Positions 18,532 to 31,100 of a stretch of 64,000 nt of DNA are shown piece by piece. The position numbers were made by a program, and so were the translations under genes. The stretch comes from Solilutibacter pythonis (GTDB lineage: Bacteria; Pseudomonadota; Gammaproteobacteria; Xanthomonadales; Xanthomonadaceae). Below the pieces are notes generated by a model, which did no database searches, was not told the origin of the DNA, and saw only the letters and a list, made by a program, of their open reading frames with translations. Where the stretch lies: contig NZ_RFLY01000016.1 of assembly GCF_003697345.1 (NCBI RefSeq), positions 1 to 64,000 on the forward strand, read 5' to 3'. The stretch's first letter is position 1. Every line of letters starts with the position of its first letter.

Positions 18532-19331
18532 GTGGCACCACGCATGATGAGGTGATTGCTCACCGCCAGTCCGGGTCATGGCGGAACCTCGAACGGGCTG
18601 CACTGACGATCATCGCCGACGTTCAGGAATACGCCGGCAGCGCTTTTCAGCCCAAACTCGGTGGTGGCACTCGCTTGATGCTGGCGTTGGATCACCGCAT
18701 CAGCCATGACATCGACCTTTTCATACGTGATCCACAATGGGTCGGGTACATCACTCCTCGCCTGAATGAGCGTGTTGAAGCGGTGATTGCGGGCTAGGAA
18801 GAGGCGGCGGACTTCCTCAAGCTCAACTTGCCGGATGGCGAAATCGACTTCATTGTCCGAGGCTCCTTGCTCGGTCTCCCAGATGAAGTCTCGTAGGAAA
18901 CAAGACTGCCACTGGAGCCCATTGCGGAAGTGCTGGCGAAAAAGTTGTTTTATCGGGGCTCGGCGCTAACGCCACGCGACCTGTTTGACTGGTGGACGGT
19001 GGAGACATTGAAACCAGCGCTTGTCCAGAAGGCAGAGATGGGGCGTCTGCTGGAGAGTAAGCGCCAAGGTATTCTAAAGGCACTCGAACTGCTGCCGAGA
19101 TCAACTGCGGCTGCCAGGTTGTGGGATGGAATCTTTGCCCCGGATAAGCCTGATATGCCGGATGTTGCTGCGTGGGGGCGGGATGCACTGGGTCAGTACC
19201 AACAGGCTTCGATGAAGATGCTCGGACAGAAACTGGAAGTGAAACGTCTTTTCGAATATTGGGCTTCCAAGCCTGCCAGATCAGTTCCAAGCGCCGATGA
19301 ACCGTCGACCGATGATGGGCCGGAGCCTTGA
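18528..19331 (+). pseudogene. Nucleotidyltransferase toxin of the AbiEii/AbiGii family, interrupted by two amber stops
   Basis: One frame stays open from the GTG at 18528 to TGA at 19331 except for TAG at 18795 and TAG at 18894. The encoded protein (about 267 codons) has the family signature GGGTRLMLALDHRISHDIDL, then INFxIVRG-like and KKLFYRGSALTPRDLFDWW segments. AbiEii-type toxins transfer nucleotides and act in phage-abortive infection with an antitoxin partner. Reading continues in frame past both stops with no frameshift and conserved sequence on either side, so inactivation looks recent. It lies within the DNA that splits the I-C operon. Confidence 0.75.
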
Positions 19332-19821
19332 AATAATCGCTTTGAAACCATGCTTGATTGGCATGCTCGCAGACATTCTTTATCTGTCCGTCCACAGTGC
19401 AGGCGCAGCGGATGTAGTCAAGACGACCAGTCAAGTGGACGCTGGCGAGCGAGTGAGCCTCAGTCTCCGCAACCTGCTCCGTAAAGGCCAGGAAGCGTCT
19501 GCGCATTGATTGACTAGAGAACAAAAGACCTTGTGCGTGCGCTCGAATGTTAGGAGCGAAACTGGCGGTTGCTGAAAGACGTGGTCGATCCGGCAGACAC
19601 CCGCACCACGATAAACCCCGTGCAAGTGTTTGGCGTGACCGCCACGGAGGTGTCCGCGAATCTGGAAACCGTGGCGCCAGAGTGGGGTTTCTCAGTGCCC
19701 GAGAAGTCCGTGCCAGAAGTCGTGAGGCTGGCTGGATTGCATTCTGATCCCGAGACGTCGCGCCGCTCAAGCGCGAATTCTCGGACGATGCCATGCGGCT
19801 TTCCGATGGGGGCAATGGTCG
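19332..19821 (+). other. Gene debris between the toxin and helicase pseudogenes
   Basis: No intact gene. At 19569-19800 one frame reads DVVDPADTRTTINPVQVFGV and on through SVPEKSVPEVVRLAGLH. After a shift near 19760 another frame reads REFSDDAMRLSDGGNGRWTL up to a stop at 19875. These look like protein-coding remains of one decayed gene. I could not assign a family. A long minus-strand frame covering this area is mostly antisense to the toxin gene and was not accepted. Confidence 0.4.
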
Positions 19822-20784
19822 TTGGACGCTGAGCTGCGGCCAGTATTTCGAGGAGTTCGATGGCGATGGACCTTGACGAAAGCTAAAGAGTGGGTTGCCA
19901 AGGCCCCTGTTCGCGATGCCGTTCCTACGGAAGCGGCGCTATCTCAATGGTTCGAGGGATTGCAAGGCCGCTACAACGATCCTTTCGACCATGAATTCTC
20001 AACGGGTTTCCTCGAAATTGACTCGCTCACGGCTGGTCTCCATCCAGAGGGCTTGGTTGTCATCGGTGGACGACCGATGTCGGGGAAAACGGCTCTCGCG
20101 CTTGGAATAAGTCAGTATGTAGGGGGCAAGAATCAAGGCGGAGTCGTATTCTTCACTCCGGAGTCCACCTCCACTCTGATGGCAACACGCTTAGTCGCGG
20201 CATTGAGTCGGGTCGCAATTGGAGCCATTCGGTCTGGTCGCGACATTGATGGAAATCATTGAAGGAAAATAACAAATTCAGTCCACATCCTGAAACAGGC
20301 TCGAATATGGATCGACGATACGCTGGGGCTGACTCCGGAAGTGATGCGAAGCAAGGTATTTCGGATTGCCGAGGATCACGGCGCCCCAGAACTCATCGTT
20401 GTCGATAATCTGCAACAGATGCGAGTTCCCGGCCTCAGAGGCAACCGAATCGCATCGCTCAAAGAACTTGCTAAAGAGACTCGTGCTCCAATCATTGCCA
20501 CTTCACATTTGCTGCGCTCTACGGAGAGAGGCTACGGTAACAATAGCCGCCCAGTCCTGAGTGATCTTCGAGATTCTGGAGCGATTGAAGACATTGCTGA
20601 CGGTGTTCTACTGCTCAATCGGAATGATGCCGACCCAGAGATGCTTGAGGTCATTGTCACAAAGCAGAAGCATGGCCCCATTGGTTCAGTTCTTCTTCGC
20701 TTCCTCGAAAGCTTCTCACTCGTCGACTCCATCCAAACAACTGACGACCGTGAGCAGTCCTGGTCGTGCCAACGAACATCCTGA
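19822..20784 (+). pseudogene. DnaB-like replicative helicase domain (RecA fold), broken
   Basis: A single frame covers the helicase core apart from an in-frame TGA at 20260-20262. Features in order are FSTGFLEIDSLTAGLHPEGL, Walker A GGRPMSGKT (20065-20091), the IWIDDTLGLTPEVMRSK segment, Walker B LIVVDNLQQM and the SHLLRSTERG and SDLRDSGAIEDIADGVLLLN motifs typical of DnaB. The usual N-terminal domain is missing, and the first 20 residues look non-native. Such helicases occur on phages and plasmids, so it is probably a relic of an integrated element. Bases 20011-20044 match spacer 5 of the I-C array. Confidence 0.8.
20008..20044 (+). other. Protospacer with canonical I-C PAM, matching I-C spacer 5
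   Basis: Bases 20011-20044 (beginning CTCGAAATTGACTCGCTCAC) are identical over 34 nt to bases 28443-28476 inside the I-C array. The three bases before it, 20008-20010, are TTC, the known PAM of type I-C systems. It lies in the DnaB-like pseudogene. Confidence 0.95.
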
Positions 20785-22088
20785 ACCTCCCCGCGTACCG
20801 GGTGAGGCGGGGCGAGGAGGACGAGCACGACTATCGCGTCTACGTCGTGGTGGTGTCGCCGATCACGACCTGCATCCATTGCCGGTCGGACGCGCTGGTC
20901 GGCTTCGGACGGCGGGAGCGACACGTCAAAGACCTGCCGATGCACACCCGACGTGTCGGGCTGTACATCGACACCCGGCGCTTCCAGTGCCGGAGCTGCG
21001 GCAAGACTTTCTACGAGACGCTGCTCGACGTAGCCGTGACCGCTCGGCTGGCATGCTGGATCGGCCAGCAGAGCCTCAAGCGGCCGTTCCTGTCGATCTC
21101 CGACGAGACCGGCATCGACGAGAAGACGTTTGCAACATCTTCCGGGACTAAACCAACGAGCTGGAAGCACAGGTGCGCTTCGAGATGCCCAAGATCATGG
21201 GCACGACGAAATCCACCTGATCAAGCCGCGCTGCGTGATCTCAAACATCGGCAACAACACGCTGGTCGACCTGCTGCCGAACCGCAATAAGGACTCGGTG
21301 CTCAAGTACCTTGCCAAGCTGGATCGTCGCGACAAGGTGCAGGTCGTGGCGATGGATATGTGGACGCCCTGCCGCGATGCCGTCGAGACGGTGTTGCCGC
21401 ACGCCACCATCGTCATCGACAAGTTCCACGTGGTTAGCATGGCGAACGACGCTGTGGAGAAGGCACGCAAGGGCCTGCGTGGGGCACTGACGCCATCTCA
21501 GCGGGTGGGTTGATGCACGACCGCTTCGTGCTGCTCAAGCGCCAGTGTGACCTGACTGACAAGGATCGCCTCAACCTCGACGGCTGGACCAAGAACTATC
21601 CGGCGCTGGGCGAGGCGTACCGCGCCAAGGAGGCGTTCTACGGCATCTACGAGGCCGCGTCGCCGCGTCGCCCGAGGACGCGGTTCAGCGCTACGCGGCA
21701 TGGGAGCAGGCCCTGACGTCCGAGATCAGGCCGTACTTCGTCGATCTGCTGCGGGCGTGGTCCAACTGGCGCTTCCACATTCTCAACTACTTCGAGCATC
21801 CGGTGACGAACGCCTACACTGAGGGCCTGAACAACCTGATCCGAGTGATGAACCGGCTGTGTCGGGGCTACTCGTTCGAGGCATTCCGGGCCAAGATTCT
21901 GTTTGCCGAGGGCATCCGCAAGCACACGCTGTCGCGGCTCAAGTACCAGAAGCGCGCTCCTGATCGCGTGCCGAGGTCAATGCAGGCGCCCCGTACCGCC
22001 TCTGGAGCCGCCACGCCACGTCGCGCCGAAGAGCTACGGCATGGACATCGACCGGCTGGTCGAGATGTTGGAGCGTGGGGAGCTCTGA
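20766..22088 (+). pseudogene. ISL3-family transposase, multiply frameshifted
   Basis: Pieces in different frames together make an almost full ISL3 transposase. The N-terminal zinc-binding part has CIHCRSDALVGFGRRERHVK and CRSCGKTFYETLL. The DDE catalytic core shows VVAMDMWTPCRDAV, TIVIDKFHVV and NAYTEGLNNLIRVMNRLCRG. The C-terminus reads YGMDIDRLVEMLERGEL. Breaks occur near 21130, at the stop at 21149-21151, and near 21195, 21510, 21665 and 21980. It overlaps the helicase remnant by 19 bases at its GTG start. No terminal inverted repeats were identified with confidence. It probably delivered or followed the insertion into the I-C operon and is now dead. Confidence 0.85.
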
Positions 22089-22245
22089 CCCGATCAATCG
22101 AATGGCCAGCACGCGCCGAGCTGGCCACTACTGGCTGGATCAAACAACGATTCCGCACACCATCAAACTTTACTGATGATCATCCCGAAGGGTGAACTTT
22201 GCTTTTTTAATGTGTTGACAAGGGCATTCCCGCGCGATAAAAAGA

Positions 22246-22273
22246 AAGGGCCAGCGTGACAGCGCTGGCCCTT
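22246..22273 (+). terminator. Strong hairpin, possible terminator
   Basis: AAGGGCCAGCG and CGCTGGCCCTT make a perfect 11-bp stem with a TGACAG loop. Short A-runs precede it and TTG follows, so it could act in either direction. It lies between the transposase pseudogene and cas5c. Confidence 0.5.
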
Positions 22274-22508
22274 GTGTCCGAAGTGCTCTTTCTGAAGGGT
22301 GTATCCAGTGGTTCGTGCAGACCAAAGGAGGAAATGATGGTTGGCCATCATTTGAACAGAATATAGGAGCTTCGGTGCATGGCACATGGAAGTGCCGCGC
22401 ACTGCTACCTTACGTTGAGAAGTCAGCTCAAGCAATGACTTGAATTTACCTTGGGCTGGGAATAGAAATACTGATGATCCCTCCCGGAGGGAGCTTTGCG
22501 TGTGTTTC

Positions 22509-22532
22509 TGCCTCCACTTTTGGGTGGAGGCA
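22509..22532 (+). terminator. Hairpin upstream of cas5c, possible terminator
   Basis: TGCCTCCAC and GTGGAGGCA form a 9-bp stem with a TTTTGG loop, followed by GTCTTCCTCTCTT. It ends 80 bases before the cas5c start and may block transcription entering from the decayed insertion. Confidence 0.45.
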
Positions 22533-22570
22533 GTCTTCCTCTCTTAAGGCTGCTATAACATTCAGCATGA

Positions 22571-25118
<2,548 letters not shown>

Positions 25119-25122
<4 letters not shown>

Positions 25123-25985
25123 GCGCCATCGCCCACCGCTACGAGTTCGTCTACCTGTTCGATGTCACCAATGGCAACCCCAATGGCGACCCCGATGCCG
25201 GCAACCTGCCGCGGCTCGACCCCGAAACCAACCGTGGCCTAGTTACCGACGTGGCCCTGAAGCGGAAGATTCGCAACTACGTGGCGTTGGAAAAAGAGGG
25301 TGCCCCCGGTTTCGCCATCTACATGCAGGAAAAATCGGTGCTGAACAACCAGCACAAGCAAGCCTATGAAGCGCTCGGCATCAAACCGGAGCCGAAGAAA
25401 TTGCCCAAGAAAGAGGCCCAAGCCCGCGAATTGACCGCATGGATGTGCGGCAACTTTTTCGATGTGCGCAGTTTTGGCGCGGTGATGACCACGGAAGTCA
25501 ATACCGGCCAGGTACGTGGGCCGATCCAGATGGCTTTCGCCAGCTCCGTCGAGCCGGTGCTGCCGTTGGAGGTTTCCATCACCCGTGTGGCCGTCACCAA
25601 CGAGAAGGATCTGGAAAAAGAACGCACCATGGGGCGCAAGCACATCCTGCCCTATGGCCTGTATCGCGCGCATGGCTTCATTTCCGCCAAGCTGGCCGAG
25701 CGCACCGGCTTCTCCGAGGACGATCTGCAACTGTTCTGGCGCGCGCTGACAAACATGTTCGAGCATGACCGTTCGGCGGCGCGTGGAGAAATGGCCGCCC
25801 GTAAACTGATCGTGTTCAAGCATGAACACGTCATGGGCAATGCGCCGGCGCACGTGCTGTTCGACAAGGTGAAGGTCGAGCGTATCGATGCCGAATCACC
25901 GGCGCCCGCCCGCGGCTACGGCGATTACCGGGTCGTGATCGACCGCGAGCTGCCCGAGGGGGTCAGCGTGGAAGAGCTGCTCTGA
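25119..25985 (+). CDS. cas7c: Cas7c (Csd2), backbone subunit of the I-C Cascade
   Basis: Cas7 subunits coat the crRNA spacer and hold the target strand. The protein is 288 aa. It begins with the conserved [20 protein letters not shown], followed by [30 protein letters not shown] and [17 protein letters not shown]. The ATG at 25119 overlaps the cas8c stop. Cas4 starts 15 bases after its end. Confidence 0.97.
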
Positions 25986-26000
25986 AGGCGGGGCGGAGAC

Positions 26001-26624
26001 GTGGAGGACGAAGACTTCATCCCGATCTCCGCCCTCCAGCATTATTTGTATTGCCCGCGGCAATGCGCCCTGATCCACGTCGAACAGCAATGGGCCGAAA
26101 ACCGGCTGACGGCGGAAGGACGCGTACTACACCAGCGTACCGATGCCCCGCAGGCCGAAAAGCGGCGAGGTGTCCGGTCGGTCAGCGCGATGCCGCTGGT
26201 GAACGCCGCGCTCGGCATCGTCGGCAAGGCGGACATGGTGGAGTTCCATTCCGGCGAAGAGGGGGCAAGCGTATTCCCGGTCGAATACAAGCGTGGGCGG
26301 CCCAAGCCACACCGGGCCGATGAGGTGCAGCTATGCGCGCAGGCACTGTGCCTGGAATCCATGCTGGCGCAATCGGTTCGGATGGGCGCGTTGTTCTATG
26401 GCCAGACGCGCCGGCGCAAGGATGTCGAATTCGACGAATCCCTGCGCTCGCTGACCCGCGAGACGATTCGCAAGACCCGGATAATGCGGGATGCCGGGAA
26501 AACGCCTTCGGCCAGTTATGATCCAAAGCGGTGCGATGCCTGTTCGTTGCTCGATCTTTGTCAACCGAAGTTGTTATCCGGCCACCCGGTCGCGAGCTGG
26601 CTGGCTCGTCAATTGGAGCTGTGA
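26001..26624 (+). CDS. cas4: Cas4 nuclease, spacer-acquisition factor
   Basis: RecB-like exonuclease with an iron-sulfur cluster that trims prespacers and selects PAM-bearing ones together with Cas1. The protein is 207 aa. The first cluster Cys is in YLYCPRQCALIHVEQ and the remaining ones in the C-terminal RCDACSLLDLC. Nuclease motifs include GKADMVEF and VEYKRGRPK. The GTG at 26001 was chosen because GGCGGAG precedes it and it gives the full N-terminus. The cas1 gene starts three bases after its stop. Confidence 0.96.
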   Translation: MEDEDFIPISALQHYLYCPRQCALIHVEQQWAENRLTAEGRVLHQRTDAPQAEKRRGVRSVSAMPLVNAALGIVGKADMVEFHSGEEGASVFPVEYKRGRPKPHRADEVQLCAQALCLESMLAQSVRMGALFYGQTRRRKDVEFDESLRSLTRETIRKTRIMRDAGKTPSASYDPKRCDACSLLDLCQPKLLSGHPVASWLARQLEL

Positions 26625-26627
26625 GTC

Positions 26628-27662
26628 GTGCGCCGGCAGCTCAATACCTTGTACGTCACCACCGATGGCGCCTGGCTCCGCAAGGACGGGGCCAATGTCG
26701 TGATGGAAGTCGATCGGGACGAGCGGGTCAGGCTGCCCGCGCATATGTTGGAAGGCTTGGTTTGTATCGGCCGGGTCGGTATTTCGCCGCCGCTCATGGG
26801 CTATTGCATGGAGCAAGGCATCAGCATCAGTCACCTCACCTCGCAAGGCCGGTTCCAAGCCCGCGTGGAAGGGCCGGTTTCGGGCAACGTGCTGCTACGA
26901 CGCGCGCAATACCGCGCCAGTGACGACCCGGTGCGGTGTGCCGCCATCGTCCGTCATGTGCTGATCGGGAAAATTCACAACCAGCGCGCCGTGCTTGCGC
27001 GCGGCTGGCGCGATCATGGCAGTGGAATCCCCGACGTGCCCGCATTCCAACATGCGCTCAAGCGGCTGAAGCATATTCCCAGGCGATTGCTTCAAGAGCA
27101 TGATGTCGACGTGCTGCGTGGCCGGGAGGGCGAGGCGGCGAAGTCTTATTTCGGCGTATTCGATCAGTTGATTCGGGTGGATGTCCCCGCGCTTCGATTT
27201 TCAGGTAGAAACCGACGTCCTCCCCGTGATGCCTTCAATGCGCTGCTGTCGTTTTTTTATACGCTGATTACACACGATTGCCGCTCGGCGCTGGAAACCG
27301 TCGGGCTCGATCCGGCGGTCGGGTTCCTGCATCGTGATCGCCCCGGTCGGCCAAGTCTGGCGCTCGACCTGGCCGAGGAATTGCGTCCGCTGCTTGGCGA
27401 GCGGATGGCGTTATCGCTGATCAACCGCAGGCAATTGAATGAGCGCGATTTCCAGGTCTTCGATAATGGTGCGGTGCTGCTCAAGGAACAGGCGCGAAAA
27501 ACGGCGCTGGTGGCTTACCAGGAACGAAAGCGCGAGCAACTAGGGCACGCCTTCCTGGAGGAGAAAGTCGACATCGGCCTGCTGCCATTTTTGCAGGCCC
27601 AATTGCTGGCGCGGCATTTGCGGGGCGATCTGGATGGCTATCCGCCATTTCTCTGGAAATAA
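26628..27662 (+). CDS. cas1: Cas1 integrase, type I-C
   Basis: Catalytic subunit of spacer integration; 344 aa. It begins RRQLNTLYVTTDGAWLRKDG. The metal-binding Glu is in GREGEAAKSYFGVFD, the His in LHRDRPGRPSLALDLAEELR, with the acidic residues right after it. It is distinct in sequence from the I-F Cas1 at 2895. The GTG at 26628 matches the family start, three bases after the cas4 stop. The slipped spacer 5 in the array suggests that this enzyme, or its Cas2 partner, was active recently but imprecise. Confidence 0.97.
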   Translation: MRRQLNTLYVTTDGAWLRKDGANVVMEVDRDERVRLPAHMLEGLVCIGRVGISPPLMGYCMEQGISISHLTSQGRFQARVEGPVSGNVLLRRAQYRASDDPVRCAAIVRHVLIGKIHNQRAVLARGWRDHGSGIPDVPAFQHALKRLKHIPRRLLQEHDVDVLRGREGEAAKSYFGVFDQLIRVDVPALRFSGRNRRPPRDAFNALLSFFYTLITHDCRSALETVGLDPAVGFLHRDRPGRPSLALDLAEELRPLLGERMALSLINRRQLNERDFQVFDNGAVLLKEQARKTALVAYQERKREQLGHAFLEEKVDIGLLPFLQAQLLARHLRGDLDGYPPFLWK

Positions 27663-27677
27663 CCTGGGCGCTCGGTC

Positions 27678-27968
27678 ATGATGGTGTTGGTCAGCTATGA
27701 CGTCAGTACCACTTCTCCTGGCGGCGACCGACGATTGCGCCAAGTCGCCAAGGCTTGTCGTGATCTTGGACAACGTGTTCAATATTCGGTCTTCGAGATC
27801 GAAGTCAATCCAGCGCAATGGGTCGCGCTACGGCAGCGACTGTGTGACCTGATCGACCCCGGGCTGGACAGCCTGCGTTTCTACCAACTGGGTTCCAACT
27901 GGGAGCGGAAAGTCGAGCACGTTGGCAGCAAACCCGCCCTCGACCTGAAAGGTCCGCTGGTCTTCTGA
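27678..27968 (+). CDS. cas2: Cas2, type I-C
   Basis: Structural partner that spans two Cas1 dimers and sets spacer length. The protein is 96 aa. Conserved LVSYDVSTTSPGGDRRLRQV with the metal-site Asp, then RVQYSVFEIEV, and a C-terminal GPLVF. Starts at 27678 and 27681 (two ATGs in a row) are both possible. It is the last gene before the array leader. Confidence 0.96.
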   Translation: MMVLVSYDVSTTSPGGDRRLRQVAKACRDLGQRVQYSVFEIEVNPAQWVALRQRLCDLIDPGLDSLRFYQLGSNWERKVEHVGSKPALDLKGPLVF

Positions 27969-28145
27969 GCGCGAACCACAAGTGTCCTGGCTAAACCCGG
28001 GACGTTCGCACAACTCTAACCCCTTGTTCTTACGAACCGACAAGGCGTGAGTCCCCAGCTAAGGGGAACGGTCGCATGTCCCCGCCGCACATTCGCGGAA
28101 AAGCATTTTTTTCTATTTGTGGATCAGTGGTTTATGATGGTAGCG
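27969..28145 (+). promoter_or_regulatory. Leader of the type I-C array
   Basis: 177 bases between cas2 and the first repeat. The last 60 bases are AT-rich (AAGCATTTTTTTCTATTTG). Array polarity identifies this as the leader. GATCAGTGGTTTA at about 28122 loosely resembles an IHF site but has mismatches. Confidence 0.8.
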
Positions 28146-31100
28146 GTCACGCCCTCGCGGGCGTGGGAATTGAAACACGCTGTACTACCGCATGATCGAC
28201 GGGCCTGACTGTCACGCCCTCGCGGGCGTGGGAATTGAAACACCTGCGTAATCACTTGACGCCCTTCAATCCCGAGTCACGCCCTCGCGGGCGTGGGAAT
28301 TGAAACTTGATGGCATTGTCGATCATGGTCAACTCCTGTTGGTCACGCCCTCGCGGGCGTGGGAATTGAAACGCTTGAACAAGGAGATCTTCAATGAATA
28401 ACCGTGGTCACGCCCTCGCGGGCGTGGGAATTGAAACCGTCGCTCGAAATTGACTCGCTCACGGCTGGTCTCCATCGTCACGCCCTCGCGGGCGTGGGAA
28501 TTGAAACCGTCGGGTCTCGCAGCCGCAGCCGGATACCGGGGTCACGCCCTCGCGGGCGTGGGAATTGAAACCAGGAGATCGCGCGCGCAGAGGCGACCGG
28601 CGACAGTCACGCCCTCGCGGGCGTGGGAATTGAAACCTACCGCGCCACCGCTCTGGATATACCAGCCAGGTCACGCCCTCGCGGGCGTGGGAATTGAAAC
28701 ACCCACTCTGTTTGCCGCACGTTGTCGCCGAGCGGTCACGCCCTCGCGGGCGTGGGAATTGAAACATCTCCTTCAGCTATGACGTCGTCCACAGTCGTGA
28801 CGTCACGCCCTCGCGGGCGTGGGAATTGAAACATTCCGGGCTTTAAACCGCACTGCCTCCGAGCTAGTCACGCCCTCGCGGGCGTGGGAATTGAAACCAT
28901 CGTGGTCACTCCTTCCATTGCGCTGCAATGGGTCACGCCCTCGCGGGCGTGGGAATTGAAACGCCCCTCAAGATATGGTTGGCTATTATCTTTGTCGTCA
29001 CGCCCTCGCGGGCGTGGGAATTGAAACGCCGGCACGTTGGCGGTCTTGACCAGTTCGCCGCCCGTCACGCCCTCGCGGGCGTGGGAATTGAAACGGCTTG
29101 AACGCGGTAGCGCCGGCATAGCTGCGCGGGTCACGCCCTCGCGGGCGTGGGAATTGAAACAGCGTGCGGGATGTCGTGGCAACCGATAACGGCGTCACGC
29201 CCTCGCGGGCGTGGGAATTGAAACTAGCAGGCAAGACAAAATTTTGTTGACAGGCAAGTCACGCCCTCGCGGGCGTGGGAATTGAAACTACAAGCAGTTG
29301 TCGCTCGCGAACCACGTCAACGGGTCACGCCCTCGCGGGCGTGGGAATTGAAACAGTGAGTTGGAGCGGAATAACCTGCCGTTTGCTGGTCACGCCCTCG
29401 CGGGCGTGGGAATTGAAACTTCTGGCCGGCGCGCTGATCGCGCTGCTGGCCGCGTCACGCCCTCGCGGGCGTGGGAATTGAAACTTGGTGAAGGCCAGCG
29501 GCACGAACGGCGACTCGATGGTCACGCCCTCGCGGGCGTGGGAATTGAAACTGGGGCACCTCCTCGGTCGCGACCTTGCGCAGCGTCACGCCCTCGCGGG
29601 CGTGGGAATTGAAACTCTTTCTCGCTCACGTGATCACCTCAAAGATGGCGGTCACGCCCTCGCGGGCGTGGGAATTGAAACACGGTCCCCTCCACGGATT
29701 TTTGGCCGGTGATGACGTCACGCCCTCGCGGGCGTGGGAATTGAAACACGCTGGAACAGTACGTCGAGGCGGGCATCATGACGTCACGCCCTCGCGGGCG
29801 TGGGAATTGAAACTCGCAGTCGCAGCAGGAAGTCAATCAGGCGCTCAACAGTCACGCCCTCGCGGGCGTGGGAATTGAAACGGGCATTATCCATCAGCAA
29901 TGGTTGGATCGTTGCGCGTCACGCCCTCGCGGGCGTGGGAATTGAAACGGGCTAATTACGGGAGTTATGGAATGGATATTGGTCGTCACGCCCTCGCGGG
30001 CGTGGGAATTGAAACTGGCAGTCGACCAGGCCGTCGTCCTCGCTACTCCGGTCACGCCCTCGCGGGCGTGGGAATTGAAACGCATAGCGTCTTCAATGCG
30101 CGCTTGATTGCGCCGGTCACGCCCTCGCGGGCGTGGGAATTGAAACTGCACCCTCGCCCGGTACTCCGATGCTGATATCGTCACGCCCTCGCGGGCGTGG
30201 GAATTGAAACCCATGAGGCAGGACGAGGAAAAGCAATCCTTGGGTCACGCCCTCGCGGGCGTGGGAATTGAAACGTTTTGTCGGATATGGCTTATGACGA
30301 TCAGGGTAAGTCACGCCCTCGCGGGCGTGGGAATTGAAACGACAACCCGGTCGCGCTGGCGCATGTGCCGTACCTGTCACGCCCTCGCGGGCGTGGGAAT
30401 TGAAACGTCTATGACGACGACGCCAGCTTCTACGACGTGCAGGTCACGCCCTCGCGGGCGTGGGAATTGAAACGCATGTCAGAGTTTCCTCCTTTTATGG
30501 GCTAGGCGGGTCACGCCCTCGCGGGCGTGGGAATTGAAACCCGTTACACCCTACCCGTTAGCGGTAGTCTTGGTCGTCACGCCCTCGCGGGCGTGGGAAT
30601 TGAAACCCTGATGGTGCGCGGCATGACCGGGCTGTTGCAGGGTCACGCCCTCGCGGGCGTGGGAATTGAAACCGCTCAAAGCGATGACATAGGTCATTGC
30701 GCTGGGGTCACGCCCTCGCGGGCGTGGGAATTGAAACGTCTTGCAGTTCGTCGAGTGTCATGGCAGTGTGATGGTCACGCCCTCGCGGGCGTGGGAATTG
30801 AAACTGCATCTATCCCTAGTACGTTTGCTAGGTCGATGATGTCACGCCCTCGCGGGCGTGGGAATTGAAACGCGCGTTACTGTGACGCGCGTGCGGCCGT
30901 TACGCCGGTCACGCCCTCGCGGGCGTGGGAATTGAAACTCTTCCAGCAACGCCGTCTCGGTCTCGCCTAGGGTGTCACGCCCTCGCGGGCGTGGGAATTG
31001 AAACCAGCTGCGACGCCAGCAAGCGCAGGTGGAGGCGGGGTCACGCCCTCGCGGGCGTGGGAATTGAAACAAGTACATTAAGATGAAATGGCACGAGCAA

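Noticed and set aside
18850..19815. A 321-residue minus-strand frame in the insertion
   Set aside because: Its second half is antisense to the AbiEii-type toxin remnant and the remainder resembles no family I know. It has no convincing start context.
28122..28134. An IHF site in the I-C leader
   Set aside because: GATCAGTGGTTTA departs from the consensus at the first base and at the sixth, so it is too weak to claim.
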